Part shown: piece after piece, positions 1 to 8,690 of the stretch
Layout of the letters: each line of letters starts with the position of its first letter
Numbering within the stretch: the first letter of the stretch is position 1
Assembly (NCBI RefSeq): GCF_030462585.1
Contig: NZ_JASMRU010000009.1
Location: 1-58,121 of the forward strand
DNA from: Pseudomonas sp. CAN1
GTDB lineage: Bacteria; Pseudomonadota; Gammaproteobacteria; Pseudomonadales; Pseudomonadaceae
Direction: 5' to 3'
Length of the DNA stretch: 58,121 bases
Program-made: the position numbers and the translations under genes
The notes under the pieces: model-generated
The model's database searches: none
The model's input: the letters and a program-made list of their open reading frames with translations, nothing else
Told to the model about the DNA's origin: nothing

Positions 1-1
1 C

Positions 2-283
2 CACCAGACCGCCGATGGCACCGTCAGCCAGTCGGCCCAGGTGCAGCAGGCGCTGGAGAACATCCTCCAGGCGGTGGGCGCCATCGTCGACCAGAACCAG
101 CAGATCGCCGCCGCCGCCGAGCAGCAGACTGCCGTGGCTCATGACATCGACCAGAACATCGTCGAGATCAACCAGGCTGGCGAGCGCACCTCCGAAGGCG
201 CCAGCGAGACCGAGCGCGCCAGCCGCGAACTGGCCGGCCAGGTGGTGGAACTCAAGCGGCTGATCGGCGCGTTCCGCGTCTGA
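2..283 (+). CDS. Methyl-accepting chemotaxis protein, C-terminal fragment
   Basis: The reading frame is open from the window edge and ends in TGA at 281-283; the start lies outside. The visible 93 residues are the end of a receptor signalling domain. They form a coiled-coil helix rich in Gln, Ala and Glu (for example QNQQIAAAAEQQTAVAHDID, then VVELKRLIGAFRV at the C-terminus), typical of the helix that carries methylation sites and packs against CheA/CheW in Pseudomonas receptors. The ligand-binding and membrane parts are not visible, so the signal sensed cannot be said. Family call is secure; the specific receptor is unknown. Confidence 0.85.
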   Translation, partial: HQTADGTVSQSAQVQQALENILQAVGAIVDQNQQIAAAAEQQTAVAHDIDQNIVEINQAGERTSEGASETERASRELAGQVVELKRLIGAFRV

Positions 284-298
284 TCGTCACTGACTTTG

Positions 299-320
299 GG
301 GCGGATGCTGTGATCCGCCC
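299..320 (+). terminator. Hairpin after the chemotaxis receptor gene, possible terminator
   Basis: A perfect 8-bp stem (GGGCGGAT / ATCCGCCC) with a 6-nt loop begins 15 nt after the receptor stop codon. The T-run that follows is poor, so this may be a weak Rho-independent terminator or an RNA-stabilising hairpin. I see nothing else in 321-436. Confidence 0.4.
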
Positions 321-436
321 GGTAACCAGGTTTTCGCCAGCAGGCCGATGCCCGTGGGTCGCATGGATGCACCCCATCTCACGGGTATCGGTTTGTCGGT
401 GAACTCAGGACTCTTGCCGTCTTGCGTGAGCACCAT

Positions 437-750
437 GGGGTTGGGTGTTTCTGCGCCGCTTCGGTGTGCGCTTATGGATTTGGTTTCGCCTCTCGGCGAG
501 TCACTTCTTCCAAACGCCGAAGAAGTAACCAAGAAGGCTTGCCCCTCCATCCGGTTTTTCGCCTAGGCGAAAAATTCCCTCGTTGAATCGAAGTTTCAGG
601 GGCACGCCACGACGGGCCATCCCTGGCCCATCGTGGCTCTCGCGACATCCATGTCGCTCAACCCCTGAAACTCCAATTCAACGAGGCCTCCTGAAAGGGG
701 CATTCCGGAGCGTGCGAATGTTTCTCTGGAAAACCTCAACAGCTAAAGCC
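437..750 (+). repeat. Multi-hairpin intergenic element, copy 1
   Basis: About 310 bp, homologous along its length to 8691-9010 and 33656-33985. It carries several nested palindromes. A stem ACTTCTTC/GAAGAAGT lies at 503-526. A perfect 20-bp palindrome lies at 555-574. An outer stem pairs 582-602 with 662-682. Inside it are a stem GCCACGA/TCGTGGC at 606-637 and a GCGACAT/ATGTCGC hairpin. Stem bases differ from the other copies in matched pairs. It lies between convergent genes. Short ORFs across it are not credible genes. It is either a structured RNA or a mobile palindromic repeat. Confidence 0.85.
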
Positions 751-810
751 AAAGGGATGCGTATGCTCTCGTAGGAGCAACTGTCTTCTTTTGATAGATC
801 GTGCCTTGGA

Positions 811-947
811 TTTTCCCTCTCCCTAACCCTCTCCCTGAAGGGAGAGGGGACTGGTTCGGTGCCGACTGAAACCGCAATGTCAGCCGGCACGGATAGCTCC
901 CTCTCCCTTCAGGGAGAGGGCGGGGGGAGAGGGCTGGGGGCGAGCAC
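811..947. repeat. Inverted pair of CCCTCTCCCT hairpins around a GTGCCG stem
   Basis: Two 10-bp-stem hairpins of the type CCCTCTCCCT...AGGGAGAGGG occur at 827-848 and 899-920. Between them, GTGCCG and CTGA pair with TCAG and CGGCAC, so the whole block can fold as a cruciform. A similar CCCTCTCCCTAACCC motif is a common intergenic repeat in Pseudomonas, from memory. It lies between the element at 437-750 and the end of tatD. A half REP (GTAGGAGC) lies at 769-776. I see no gene here. Confidence 0.7.
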
Positions 948-974
948 AAGATTATCCAGGTAGGAGCGGACGGC

Positions 975-1754
975 TCAGCTCCAGCCGAACAGCTCCAGCG
1001 CATTGCGCGTGCTGGCGCTCGCCAGCTCCTCGGGGCTGACGCCCTTCAGTTCGGCCAGTGCCACGCAGATATCCGGCAGGTGTTCCGGGCTGTTGCGCAC
1101 GCCGGGGTACATCGACGGCGCCATGTCCGGCGAGTCGGTTTCCAGCACGATGGATTCCAATGGAATCTCCGGCACCACCTTGCGCAGGCGGTTGGCCTGC
1201 GGCCAGGTCGGGGCGCCGCCCAGGCCCAGGCGGAAGCCCAGCTTGAGGTATTCGCGGGCTTCCTCGCGGCTGCCGGCGAAGGCATGGATGATGCCCTGGC
1301 GCTTGGGCTTGTAGCGCTTGAGCGTGGCGATCATCGCCGCGTGGGCGCGACGCACGTGCAGCAGCACCGGCAGCTCGTAGTCGATGGCGATGCGCAGCTG
1401 CTCCTCGAAGATGGCCTGCTGGCCGTCGCGGTCGAGGTCTTCCAGGTAGTAGTCCAGACCGATTTCGCCTACCGCGCAGAGCTTCGGGTGGCCGGCGAGG
1501 CGCTGCAGCCATTCGCGCAGCGCGATGAGGTGTTCGGGCCGGTGCCGCGCCAGGTAGATCGGGTGCAGGCCGAGTGCGGCGTACAGGTCCGGTTCCTGCT
1601 CCACCAGCGCCCAGACGTCTTCCCAGTTCTCGCGGAAGACTCCCAGCAGCACCTGTCGCTCCACCCCCAGCTCGCGGCTGCGTTGCAGCACGGCGGCGCG
1701 GTCCTGCTCGAAGTCCGGGCAGTCCAGATGGTTGTGGGTGTCGATCAGGCGCAT
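975..1754 (-). CDS. TatD-family metal-dependent hydrolase
   Basis: The 259-residue protein has the TatD fold signatures in order: THNHLD near the N-terminus (HxH metal ligands), GEIGLDYY (Glu ligand), a His in LLHVRRAH, a His in IIHAFAG and the Asp of ETDSPDM. The family are amidohydrolase-like nucleases with 3'-5' exonuclease or deoxyribonuclease activity that use divalent metal in the cytoplasm. The start ATG lies 4 nt after the fruR stop, so the two genes are probably co-transcribed. A tatD-like gene after fruR is, from memory, also the PAO1 order. Family call is firm; which TatD paralogue it is remains open. Confidence 0.88.
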   Translation of the reverse strand: MRLIDTHNHLDCPDFEQDRAAVLQRSRELGVERQVLLGVFRENWEDVWALVEQEPDLYAALGLHPIYLARHRPEHLIALREWLQRLAGHPKLCAVGEIGLDYYLEDLDRDGQQAIFEEQLRIAIDYELPVLLHVRRAHAAMIATLKRYKPKRQGIIHAFAGSREEAREYLKLGFRLGLGGAPTWPQANRLRKVVPEIPLESIVLETDSPDMAPSMYPGVRNSPEHLPDICVALAELKGVSPEELASASTRNALELFGWS

Positions 1755-1758
1755 CGGT

Positions 1759-2751
1759 TCACTCCGTGCGCAGCTTGAGGTTGCGCGGGATCGGGTGCAC
1801 GCCGGGGGTGTAGCTGTTCTGCTCGATGGCGGCCAGCGCCAGGTCCAGCGCCCGATCGGCGATCAGCGCGTGCTGCTGGGAGATGGCGTTGACCTTCAGC
1901 GGCACGAAGTCGAGCAATTGGGTGTCGCCGAAAGTGGCGATACGCAGGCCGTCCGGCCAACCCTTGGGGCGCGCCTGGAGGACGTCGAACACGCCTTCGA
2001 GCAGCACGTAGGAGGTGGTGATCAGCGCGTCGGGCAACTGGCCCTGGCCGGCCAGCAGTTCTTCCATCAGGCGCCGCCCGCAGTCGCGGCTGAAGGTTTC
2101 GCCATGTTCGATCAGCACCTGGCCCTTGAAGTCACGCAGGGCGCTGCGAAAGCCCGCCGCGCGTTCCTGGGAAATGATCAGTTCCGGCCGTGCACCGAGC
2201 AGGGCGATGCTGCGCGGCGCCGGCTTGAGCAGGCTGGCGGTGAGTCGTTGGCTGGCGTCACGGTCGTCGCTGACCACCGAGCAGAAGCGCTGCGGGTCGA
2301 GCTGGCGGTCCACGGCGATGATCGGCACGCCATCGGCCTGCAGGCGCGTGTGGCTGTCGTCACTGGCCGGCAGGCAACTGGCAACTATCAGTGCGTCGCA
2401 GCGTCGCGCGCGGAACAGGCTGAGTACCTGGCGCTCGGTGTCCGGCTCGTCGTCCGAGCAGGCGATCAGCAGCTGGTAGCCGCGTGCCCGCGCGCCCTGT
2501 TCGAGCAGCTTGGCGAGCTTGGCGTAGCTGGGGTTTTCCAGGTCCGGGAGGATGAAGCCCAGGGTGCGGGTCTGCCCGCGGCGCAGGCTGGCGGCCTGCT
2601 GGTCCGGGTGGTAGCCGTGCTCTTCGATCACCGCGCGCACGCGCTCCACCGTGGCGGCGCTGATGCGGCGCTGGACGGCCTTGCCATTGATCACATAGCT
2701 GGCGGTGGTGACCGAAACACCGGCCAGGCGGGCGATATCACTGAGTTTCAA
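1759..2751 (-). CDS. fruR: Fructose repressor FruR (Cra), LacI family
   Basis: A LacI/GalR repressor, about 330 residues. The N-terminal helix-turn-helix reads LKLSDIARLAGVSVTTASYV with the hinge near residue 50, followed by a periplasmic-binding-like effector domain. It is divergent from fruBKA, which it should repress until fructose-1-phosphate binds. I chose the TTG at 2751 because family members begin (M)KLSDIARLAG; a GTG at 2790 would add 13 residues. Neither start has a good ribosome-binding site. A TGAAACGATTCA operator lies at 2823-2834 in the shared promoter. The tatD-like gene follows directly. Identity is confident from family and neighbours; the start is less certain. Confidence 0.92.
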   Translation of the reverse strand: MKLSDIARLAGVSVTTASYVINGKAVQRRISAATVERVRAVIEEHGYHPDQQAASLRRGQTRTLGFILPDLENPSYAKLAKLLEQGARARGYQLLIACSDDEPDTERQVLSLFRARRCDALIVASCLPASDDSHTRLQADGVPIIAVDRQLDPQRFCSVVSDDRDASQRLTASLLKPAPRSIALLGARPELIISQERAAGFRSALRDFKGQVLIEHGETFSRDCGRRLMEELLAGQGQLPDALITTSYVLLEGVFDVLQARPKGWPDGLRIATFGDTQLLDFVPLKVNAISQQHALIADRALDLALAAIEQNSYTPGVHPIPRNLKLRTE

Positions 2752-2822
2752 CGCGGAATGCTGCCGACAATTGGGGGCTTCAAGGATCACGCATTATCGA
2801 GTAACGTGCCAGTCTCAATAGG

Positions 2823-2834
2823 TGAAACGATTCA
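2823..2834 (+). promoter_or_regulatory. Predicted FruR/Cra operator
   Basis: TGAAACGATTCA, with inverted TGAA/TTCA ends, lies 120 bp before fruB in the divergent fruR-fruB promoter region. It differs by one base from the TGAAACGTTTCA-type site I recall for Pseudomonas Cra. Placement and half-site symmetry support repression of the fru operon. Not tested. Confidence 0.55.
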
Positions 2835-2954
2835 GCATTGCGCACGCAGTATTGCCTGAGCCCTGTTCCTGCGCCGCGCCTTCTAAGCTGTTCACCGTAC
2901 AAGCGGATAACCGCCCCAGCGCCGGCGTGCGCAAGCGCCGGTGAGGAGAAGACG

Positions 2955-5849
2955 ATGCTCGAATTCAACGCGCAGCAGGTCCGCATGGGCCAGCGCGCCG
3001 CCGACAAGCAGGCCGCGCTGGCCATGCTTGGCGCCGCCCTGGAGGACGACGGCCTGGTCGCCTCGGGCTACCTTGCCGGCATCCAGGCCCGTGAAGCGCA
3101 GGGCTCCACCTACCTCGGCCAGGGCATCGCGATTCCCCACGGTACGCCGGACACCCGCCACCTGGTGCAACGCACCGGCGTGCGCCTGATGCACTTCCCT
3201 GAGGGCGTGCACTGGGGCGACGGGCAGACCGTACACCTGGCGATTGCCATCGCAGCCAAGTCCGACGAACACCTGCGTCTGCTGCAACTGCTGACCCGCG
3301 CCCTGGGCGACGGTGAGGTGGGCAATGCGCTGCGTGCGGCGCAGAAGCCCGAGGACCTGCTGCGGCTCCTGCAGGGGGGCAGCTCGCAACCCTTGCTGTT
3401 CGACGAGCAACTGGTCGGCCTGGGCGTCGCTGCCGAGGACTTCGACGAGCTGGCGCTGGTCGGTGCCCGTCGCCTGAAGAAGGCCGGCTGCGTCGTCCCC
3501 GGCTTCGCCGCCGCCCTGCACGATCAGGAAGCGCTGCCGCTGGGCAATGGCCTCTGGTGGCAGGACAGCGAACAGTGCGTCACCCGTCCCGGACTGGTAT
3601 TCGTGACCCCCACACGCGAGCTGAGCCACGCCGGCCAGCCGGTGCGCGGGCTGTTCTGCCTGGCCCGCCAGGGCGATGCCCACGAGGCGGTGTTCGCTCG
3701 TCTCTGTGATCTGCTGGTGGATGGCCGTGCCGGTGAGCTGGCCAGTGCCACGTCCGTGCGCGCAGTGCTGGAAGCCCTGGGGGGCGAACTGCCGGTGGAC
3801 TGGCCAAGCGTCCGCGTACCGCTGGCCAACCCCCATGGCCTGCATGCGCGCCCGGCGCAGGTGCTGATGCTGCTGGCGCGCGACTTCAGCGGGGAAATCC
3901 GCGTGCGCATCGCCGAAGGCGACAGCGCCCCGGTGTCGATCCGCAGCCTGAGCAAGCTGCTCAGCCTCGGCGCGCGGCGTGGGCAGATGCTGGAGTTCTT
4001 CGCCGAGCCGGAGATCGCCGAGGCCGCGCTGGCCGCCGTGCGTGCGGCGGTGGAGCAGGGCCTGGGCGAAGAGGTCGAACCGCTGCCGGAAGCCGTCGAG
4101 CTGATACTCGAAAGCGTCGCCGTCGACGAACTGGAGTTGCAGGCCGTACGTGCTCCGGAAGCCGGTGCGCAACTCCAGGCCATTCCCGCCTCGCCGGGCA
4201 TCGCCAGCGGGCCGGCTTATTTGCAGGTCGCCCGTGCCTTCGAATTCGCCGAGCGCGGCGAGTCCGCCGATACCGAACGCCAGCGCCTGGACGAAGCACG
4301 CAGCGCCATCAGCGCGGAGATCGAAGCGCTGGTGGAACGCAGCCAGGTGAAGGCGATCCGCGACATCTTCGTCACCCACCAGGCTCTGCTGGACGACCCC
4401 GAGTTGCTCGACGAAGTGCAGACACTGCTGGTCTTGGGCGCCAGCGCCGAAGCGGCCTGGAGCCAGGTGATCGAGCGCGTCGCCAGCCAGCAGGAGGCTC
4501 TGCGCGATGCGCTGCTGGCCGAGCGCGCGGCTGATCTGCGGGACGTCGGCCGGCGTGTGCTGGCGCGGCTGTGCGGCGCCGAGAGCGCGAGCGAGCCGGA
4601 GCAGCCTTACATCCTGGTAATGGACGAAGTCGGCCCTTCCGACGTGGCGCGGCTGGACCCGGAGCGAGTGGCCGGCATCGTCACCGCGCGCGGAGGTGCC
4701 ACCTCGCACAGCGCGATCATCGCCCGCGCGCTGGGCATTCCGGCGTTGGTCGGTGCGGGAGTCAGCGTGCTGGCCCTGGAGTCCGGCACCGTCCTGCTGC
4801 TGGATGGTGAGAAGGGCGAGCTGAGCATCGCGCCGGACGCGCAAACCCTGCGCACCGCCGAAGCCCAGCGCGACCTGCGCCAGCGCCGCGCCGAGCAGGC
4901 CGAGGCGCGCCGCCACGAGCCCGCCGTCACCCGCGACGGGCATGCCGTGGAGGTCTGCGCCAACCTCGGTGATACCGCCAGTGCGGCGAAAGCTGTAGAG
5001 CTGGGCGCCGAAGGCGTCGGCCTGCTGCGCACCGAATTCGTTTTCATGGACAGCCCCCAGGCGCCGGACCAGGCCGCCCAGGAGCTGGAATACCGCCGCG
5101 TGCTCGACGCCCTGGACGGTCGCCCGCTGGTGGCGCGCACGCTGGATGTCGGCGGCGACAAACCGCTGCCGTACTGGCCGATTCCCGAGGAAACCAACCC
5201 CTACCTGGGCATCCGTGGCGTGCGCCTGACCCTGCAGCGCCCGCAGATATTCCGCACCCAGTTGCGCGCTCTGCTGAGTGCCGCTGCGGGCCGGCCGCTA
5301 CGCATCATGTTCCCCATGGTCGGGCAGGTGGAGGAGTGGCGGCAGGCCCGCGACCTCACCCGCGAACTCTGCGCCGAGCTGGGCGGTGAACACGACTTGC
5401 AGCTCGGCATCATGGTCGAGGTGCCATCCGCCGCGCTGCTGGCGCCGGTGCTGGCGCGCGAGGTGGACTTCTTCAGCGTCGGCACCAACGACCTGACCCA
5501 GTACGCCCTGGCCATCGACCGCGGCCATCCGACCCTCTCCGCCCAGGCCGACGGCCTGCACCCGGCGGTGCTGCAACTGATCGACATGACCGTGCGCGCC
5601 GCCCACGCCCACGGCAAATGGGTGGGCGTGTGCGGCGAACTGGCCGCCGACCCGCTGGCAGTGCCGCTGCTCATCGGCCTGGGGGTGGACGAACTGAGCG
5701 TCTCGGCGCGCAGCATCCCGCTGGTGAAGGCGCGGGTACGCGAGCTGGACCTGCCGACCTCCCGCGAACTGGCACAGGCGGCGCTGGGCCTGTGCTCGGC
5801 GGCGGACGTGCGCCAGAGTGTCGCCCTGGCGCTGCCGGAGGTGCACTGA
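2955..5849 (+). CDS. fruB: Fructose PTS multiphosphoryl transfer protein (EIIA-HPr-EI)
   Basis: This 964-residue cytoplasmic protein carries the whole phosphate relay from phosphoenolpyruvate to FruA. An EIIA domain covers roughly residues 1-145, with active-site His62 in GIAIPHGTPDT. An HPr domain lies around 285-370, with His297 in NPHGLHARPAQ. Enzyme I fills about 400-964, with phosphohistidine 585 in GGATSHSAIIARA and the PEP-binding signatures further on. I start at ATG 2955, 4 nt after GAGGAGAAG, rather than at the upstream in-frame start, which would add unrelated residues. Its TGA overlaps the fruK ATG. First gene of the fruBKA operon, likely FruR-controlled. Called fruI in PAO1. Confidence 0.96.
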   Translation: MLEFNAQQVRMGQRAADKQAALAMLGAALEDDGLVASGYLAGIQAREAQGSTYLGQGIAIPHGTPDTRHLVQRTGVRLMHFPEGVHWGDGQTVHLAIAIAAKSDEHLRLLQLLTRALGDGEVGNALRAAQKPEDLLRLLQGGSSQPLLFDEQLVGLGVAAEDFDELALVGARRLKKAGCVVPGFAAALHDQEALPLGNGLWWQDSEQCVTRPGLVFVTPTRELSHAGQPVRGLFCLARQGDAHEAVFARLCDLLVDGRAGELASATSVRAVLEALGGELPVDWPSVRVPLANPHGLHARPAQVLMLLARDFSGEIRVRIAEGDSAPVSIRSLSKLLSLGARRGQMLEFFAEPEIAEAALAAVRAAVEQGLGEEVEPLPEAVELILESVAVDELELQAVRAPEAGAQLQAIPASPGIASGPAYLQVARAFEFAERGESADTERQRLDEARSAISAEIEALVERSQVKAIRDIFVTHQALLDDPELLDEVQTLLVLGASAEAAWSQVIERVASQQEALRDALLAERAADLRDVGRRVLARLCGAESASEPEQPYILVMDEVGPSDVARLDPERVAGIVTARGGATSHSAIIARALGIPALVGAGVSVLALESGTVLLLDGEKGELSIAPDAQTLRTAEAQRDLRQRRAEQAEARRHEPAVTRDGHAVEVCANLGDTASAAKAVELGAEGVGLLRTEFVFMDSPQAPDQAAQELEYRRVLDALDGRPLVARTLDVGGDKPLPYWPIPEETNPYLGIRGVRLTLQRPQIFRTQLRALLSAAAGRPLRIMFPMVGQVEEWRQARDLTRELCAELGGEHDLQLGIMVEVPSAALLAPVLAREVDFFSVGTNDLTQYALAIDRGHPTLSAQADGLHPAVLQLIDMTVRAAHAHGKWVGVCGELAADPLAVPLLIGLGVDELSVSARSIPLVKARVRELDLPTSRELAQAALGLCSAADVRQSVALALPEVH

Positions 5850-6796
5850 TGGCCCGCATCCTGACCCTGACCCTGAATCCGGCGCTGGACCTCACCGTGC
5901 GCCTGCCACAGCTGGAACCCGGCGAGGTGAACCGCAGCGAGTCGGTGCTCAGCCAGGCCGCCGGCAAGGGAGTGAACGTCGCCCAGGTGCTGGCCGACCT
6001 TGGCCATTCGCTGACGGTTGCCGGCTTCCTCGGCGCGGACAATGCGCAACCCTTCGAAGCGTTGTTCCGCCAGCGTGGCTTCATCGATGCCTTCGTCCGC
6101 GTGCCGGGTGAAACCCGCAGCAACATCAAGCTCGCCGAAGGCACCGGGCGCATCACCGATATCAACGGGCCCGGCCCGCAAGTCGGTGAAGCGCAGCAGG
6201 ACGCGCTGCTGGATCGCCTCGATCTGATCGCCGCCGACTTCGAAGTGGCGGTGGTGGCCGGCAGCCTGCCGCGCGGTGTCGATCCGCAGTGGTTGCGCGA
6301 GTTGTTGCTGCGTCTGCAAGGGCAGGGCCTGAAGGTCGCCTTCGACTGCAGTGGCACGGCTCTGCGCGCCGGCATCGAGGCCGCTCCGTGGCTGATCAAG
6401 CCCAACGACCAGGAACTGGGCGAGGCCTGTGGACATCTCGCTGGCAGCGCCGGGGAACTGGCTGCGCAGGTGGCGTCGTTTCGTGCTCGCGGCATCGAAC
6501 AGGTGGTGGTTTCCCAGGGCGCCGACGGCGTGCGCTGGTTCGGCCCAGCGGGTGTCTGGCAGGCCGTTCCGCCGACGGTGGAAGTCGCCAGCACCGTGGG
6601 TGCGGGTGACTCGTTGCTGGCCGGTATGGTCCACGGCCTGCTCGCCGGCTGGCCGGCCGAGCGCGTGCTGCGCCAGGCCACGGCAGTGGCGGCGCTGGCC
6701 GTGACCCAGTTCGGCTTCGGCATCGGTGATGTGCAGCGCCTGCAGCGCATCGAAGACGCCGTGCAGGTTCAGGCGCTGGCCCCGAGCCGGACCTGA
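5849..6796 (+). CDS. fruK: 1-phosphofructokinase
   Basis: A 315-residue PfkB-family kinase that phosphorylates fructose-1-phosphate, made by FruA during uptake, to fructose-1,6-bisphosphate. It starts MARILTLTLNPALDLTV and has the substrate-site motif AAGKGVNVAQVL near residue 40. The C-terminal ATP site VGAGDSLLAGM carries the catalytic Asp at about residue 254. Its ATG overlaps the fruB stop as TGATG, indicating translational coupling. It sits between fruB and fruA in the standard operon order. Length and motifs match the family, and I see no defect. Confidence 0.96.
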   Translation: MARILTLTLNPALDLTVRLPQLEPGEVNRSESVLSQAAGKGVNVAQVLADLGHSLTVAGFLGADNAQPFEALFRQRGFIDAFVRVPGETRSNIKLAEGTGRITDINGPGPQVGEAQQDALLDRLDLIAADFEVAVVAGSLPRGVDPQWLRELLLRLQGQGLKVAFDCSGTALRAGIEAAPWLIKPNDQELGEACGHLAGSAGELAAQVASFRARGIEQVVVSQGADGVRWFGPAGVWQAVPPTVEVASTVGAGDSLLAGMVHGLLAGWPAERVLRQATAVAALAVTQFGFGIGDVQRLQRIEDAVQVQALAPSRT

Positions 6797-6822
6797 GCGC
6801 AAGAACAACAAGAGGTATGAAG

Positions 6823-8577
6823 ATGAACCTTGCCTTGATCACGGCCTGCCCCAATGGCCAGATTTCCAGCGTGCTCAGCGCCCGCCTGCTGCGTTCGGCG
6901 GCCGAGCGCCTGGGCTGGTCGGTGTGCGTCGAACAACGCGACCCGCAGCATCCCGAACGCCAGCTGAGCGAAGGGCAGATCGCTGCTGCCGACTGGGTGC
7001 TGGTGGTCAGCGCGCAGCCGCTGGACCTCTCGCGCTTCGCCGGCAAGCGCCTGGTGCAGGCGCGGCCGGCCGAGGCTTTGGCCGAGCCTGCTGTCTTCCT
7101 CCAGCGCGCTGCGCAGGAAGCATCGGTCTGGCAGCGCGACGAAGCTCCGAGTGCACCCGCCGAGGTTCAGAAAGTGGCGAGGATAGTTGCCGTCACTGCC
7201 TGCCCGACCGGCGTGGCGCACACCTTCATGGCCGCCGAGGCGCTGCAGCAGTCGGCGCAGCAGATGGGTGTCGAGCTGCGGGTGGAAACCCAGGGCTCGG
7301 TGGGCGCGCGCAACCCGCTGAGTGCGGAAGAAATCGCCGCTGCCGATGTGGTCCTGCTGGCGGCGGATATCGAGGTCAACCCCGAGCGTTTTGCCGGCAA
7401 GCGCATCTTCCGCTGCGGCACCGGCGTGGCGCTGAAGCAGCCGCAGGCGACCATCGAGCGCGCACTGAAGGAGGCGACGGCGGAGTCTTCGTCTTCCGCT
7501 GGTAGCGCGGCGGCGCCGAGCAAAAATGAAGCGCGTGGCGTCTACAAGCACCTGCTCACCGGTGTGTCGTTCATGCTGCCGATGGTGGTGGCCGGCGGCC
7601 TGTTGATCGCGTTGTCCTTCGTCTTCGGCATCGAGGCGTTCAAGCAGCAGGGCACCCTGGCGGCGGCGCTGATGCAGATCGGCGGCGACGCCGCGTTCAA
7701 GCTGATGGTGCCGATGCTCGCCGGCTACATCGCCTGGTCCATCGCCGACCGGCCGGGACTGGCGCCGGGGATGATCGGCGGCCTGCTGGCCAGTACGCTG
7801 GGCGCAGGCTTCCTCGGCGGCATTGTCGCCGGCCTGCTCGCCGGCTATTCGGCACGGGCGATTGCCCAGTGGATTCCGCTGCCGAGCAGTGTCGCGGCGC
7901 TCAAGCCGATCCTGATCATTCCTCTGCTGGCCAGCCTGTTCACCGGGCTGGTGATGATCTACGTGGTGGGCTCGCCGGTGGCGGCGATGATGCGTTCGCT
8001 CACCGATTTTCTTGCCGGCATGGGCACCACCAACGCCATCCTGCTCGGCCTGCTGCTGGGCGGAATGATGTGCGTGGACCTCGGCGGGCCGATCAACAAG
8101 GCGGCCTATGCGTTCTCCGTCGGCCTGCTCGCTTCGCAGAGCTACGCGCCGATGGCGGCGGTGATGGCCGGCGGCATGGTCCCGCCGATCGGCATGGGCA
8201 TCGCCACGCTGCTGGCGCGACGCAAGTTCGCCCAGAGCGAGCGCGAGGCCGGCAAGGCGGCGCTGGTGCTGGGGCTGTGTTTCATCTCCGAGGGGGCGAT
8301 TCCGTTTGCCGCCAAGGACCCGCTGCGGGTGATCCCGGCGAGCATCGCCGGTGGTGCGCTGACTGGCGCGCTGTCGATGCTGTTCGGCTGCAAGCTGCTG
8401 GCGCCCCATGGCGGGCTGTTCGTGCTGTTGATCCCCAACGCGATGAACCATGCGTTGCTCTATCTGCTGGCGATTGCCATTGGCAGTGTGGTGACCGGCG
8501 TGCTCTACGCGCTGCTCAAGCGTGGTGAGGCGGCGCCGATGATGGTGATGGGGGAGCAGGTGGCGGGGCGGGTTTGA
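6823..8577 (+). CDS. fruA: Fructose-specific PTS permease, EIIB'BC
   Basis: The 584-residue membrane permease imports fructose and phosphorylates it at C1. An N-terminal EIIB-like domain (ITACPNGQ, Cys9) is followed by the functional-looking EIIB domain with phospho-Cys at about residue 127 in VTACPTGVAHTFMAAEAL. From about residue 237 the EIIC domain runs as a series of hydrophobic segments (for example LLTGVSFMLPMVVAGGLL). I prefer ATG 6823 over 6817, because the AGAGG at 6811-6815 is then 7 nt away. It is the last gene of the fru operon; I see no clear terminator after it, only repeats. Confidence 0.95.
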   Translation: MNLALITACPNGQISSVLSARLLRSAAERLGWSVCVEQRDPQHPERQLSEGQIAAADWVLVVSAQPLDLSRFAGKRLVQARPAEALAEPAVFLQRAAQEASVWQRDEAPSAPAEVQKVARIVAVTACPTGVAHTFMAAEALQQSAQQMGVELRVETQGSVGARNPLSAEEIAAADVVLLAADIEVNPERFAGKRIFRCGTGVALKQPQATIERALKEATAESSSSAGSAAAPSKNEARGVYKHLLTGVSFMLPMVVAGGLLIALSFVFGIEAFKQQGTLAAALMQIGGDAAFKLMVPMLAGYIAWSIADRPGLAPGMIGGLLASTLGAGFLGGIVAGLLAGYSARAIAQWIPLPSSVAALKPILIIPLLASLFTGLVMIYVVGSPVAAMMRSLTDFLAGMGTTNAILLGLLLGGMMCVDLGGPINKAAYAFSVGLLASQSYAPMAAVMAGGMVPPIGMGIATLLARRKFAQSEREAGKAALVLGLCFISEGAIPFAAKDPLRVIPASIAGGALTGALSMLFGCKLLAPHGGLFVLLIPNAMNHALLYLLAIAIGSVVTGVLYALLKRGEAAPMMVMGEQVAGRV

Positions 8578-8594
8578 GGGGGGGCTCGGCGGGT

Positions 8595-8689
8595 ATAGGA
8601 GCGGGCCATCCCCGCGAGTCGCGCGCACGGTGTTTCTGCAGGCTGGCAGTGGGGTTGGGGCTTTTGTAGGAGCGGAGCTTCTCCGCGAT
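8595..8689 (+). repeat. Two REP palindromes after fruA
   Basis: A TAGGAGCGGGCCATCCCCGC-type REP lies at about 8597-8618 and a GTAGGAGCGGAGCTTCTCCG-type REP at 8666-8689. The second directly abuts the structured element at 8691, in the same arrangement seen at 33632-33655. Confidence 0.8.
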
Positions 8690-8690
8690 G

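Noticed and set aside
958..985. A REP (GTAGGAGCGGAC...) overlapping the end of tatD
   Set aside because: Only the left arm is recognisable and the right arm does not pair well, so it is at most a decayed half.
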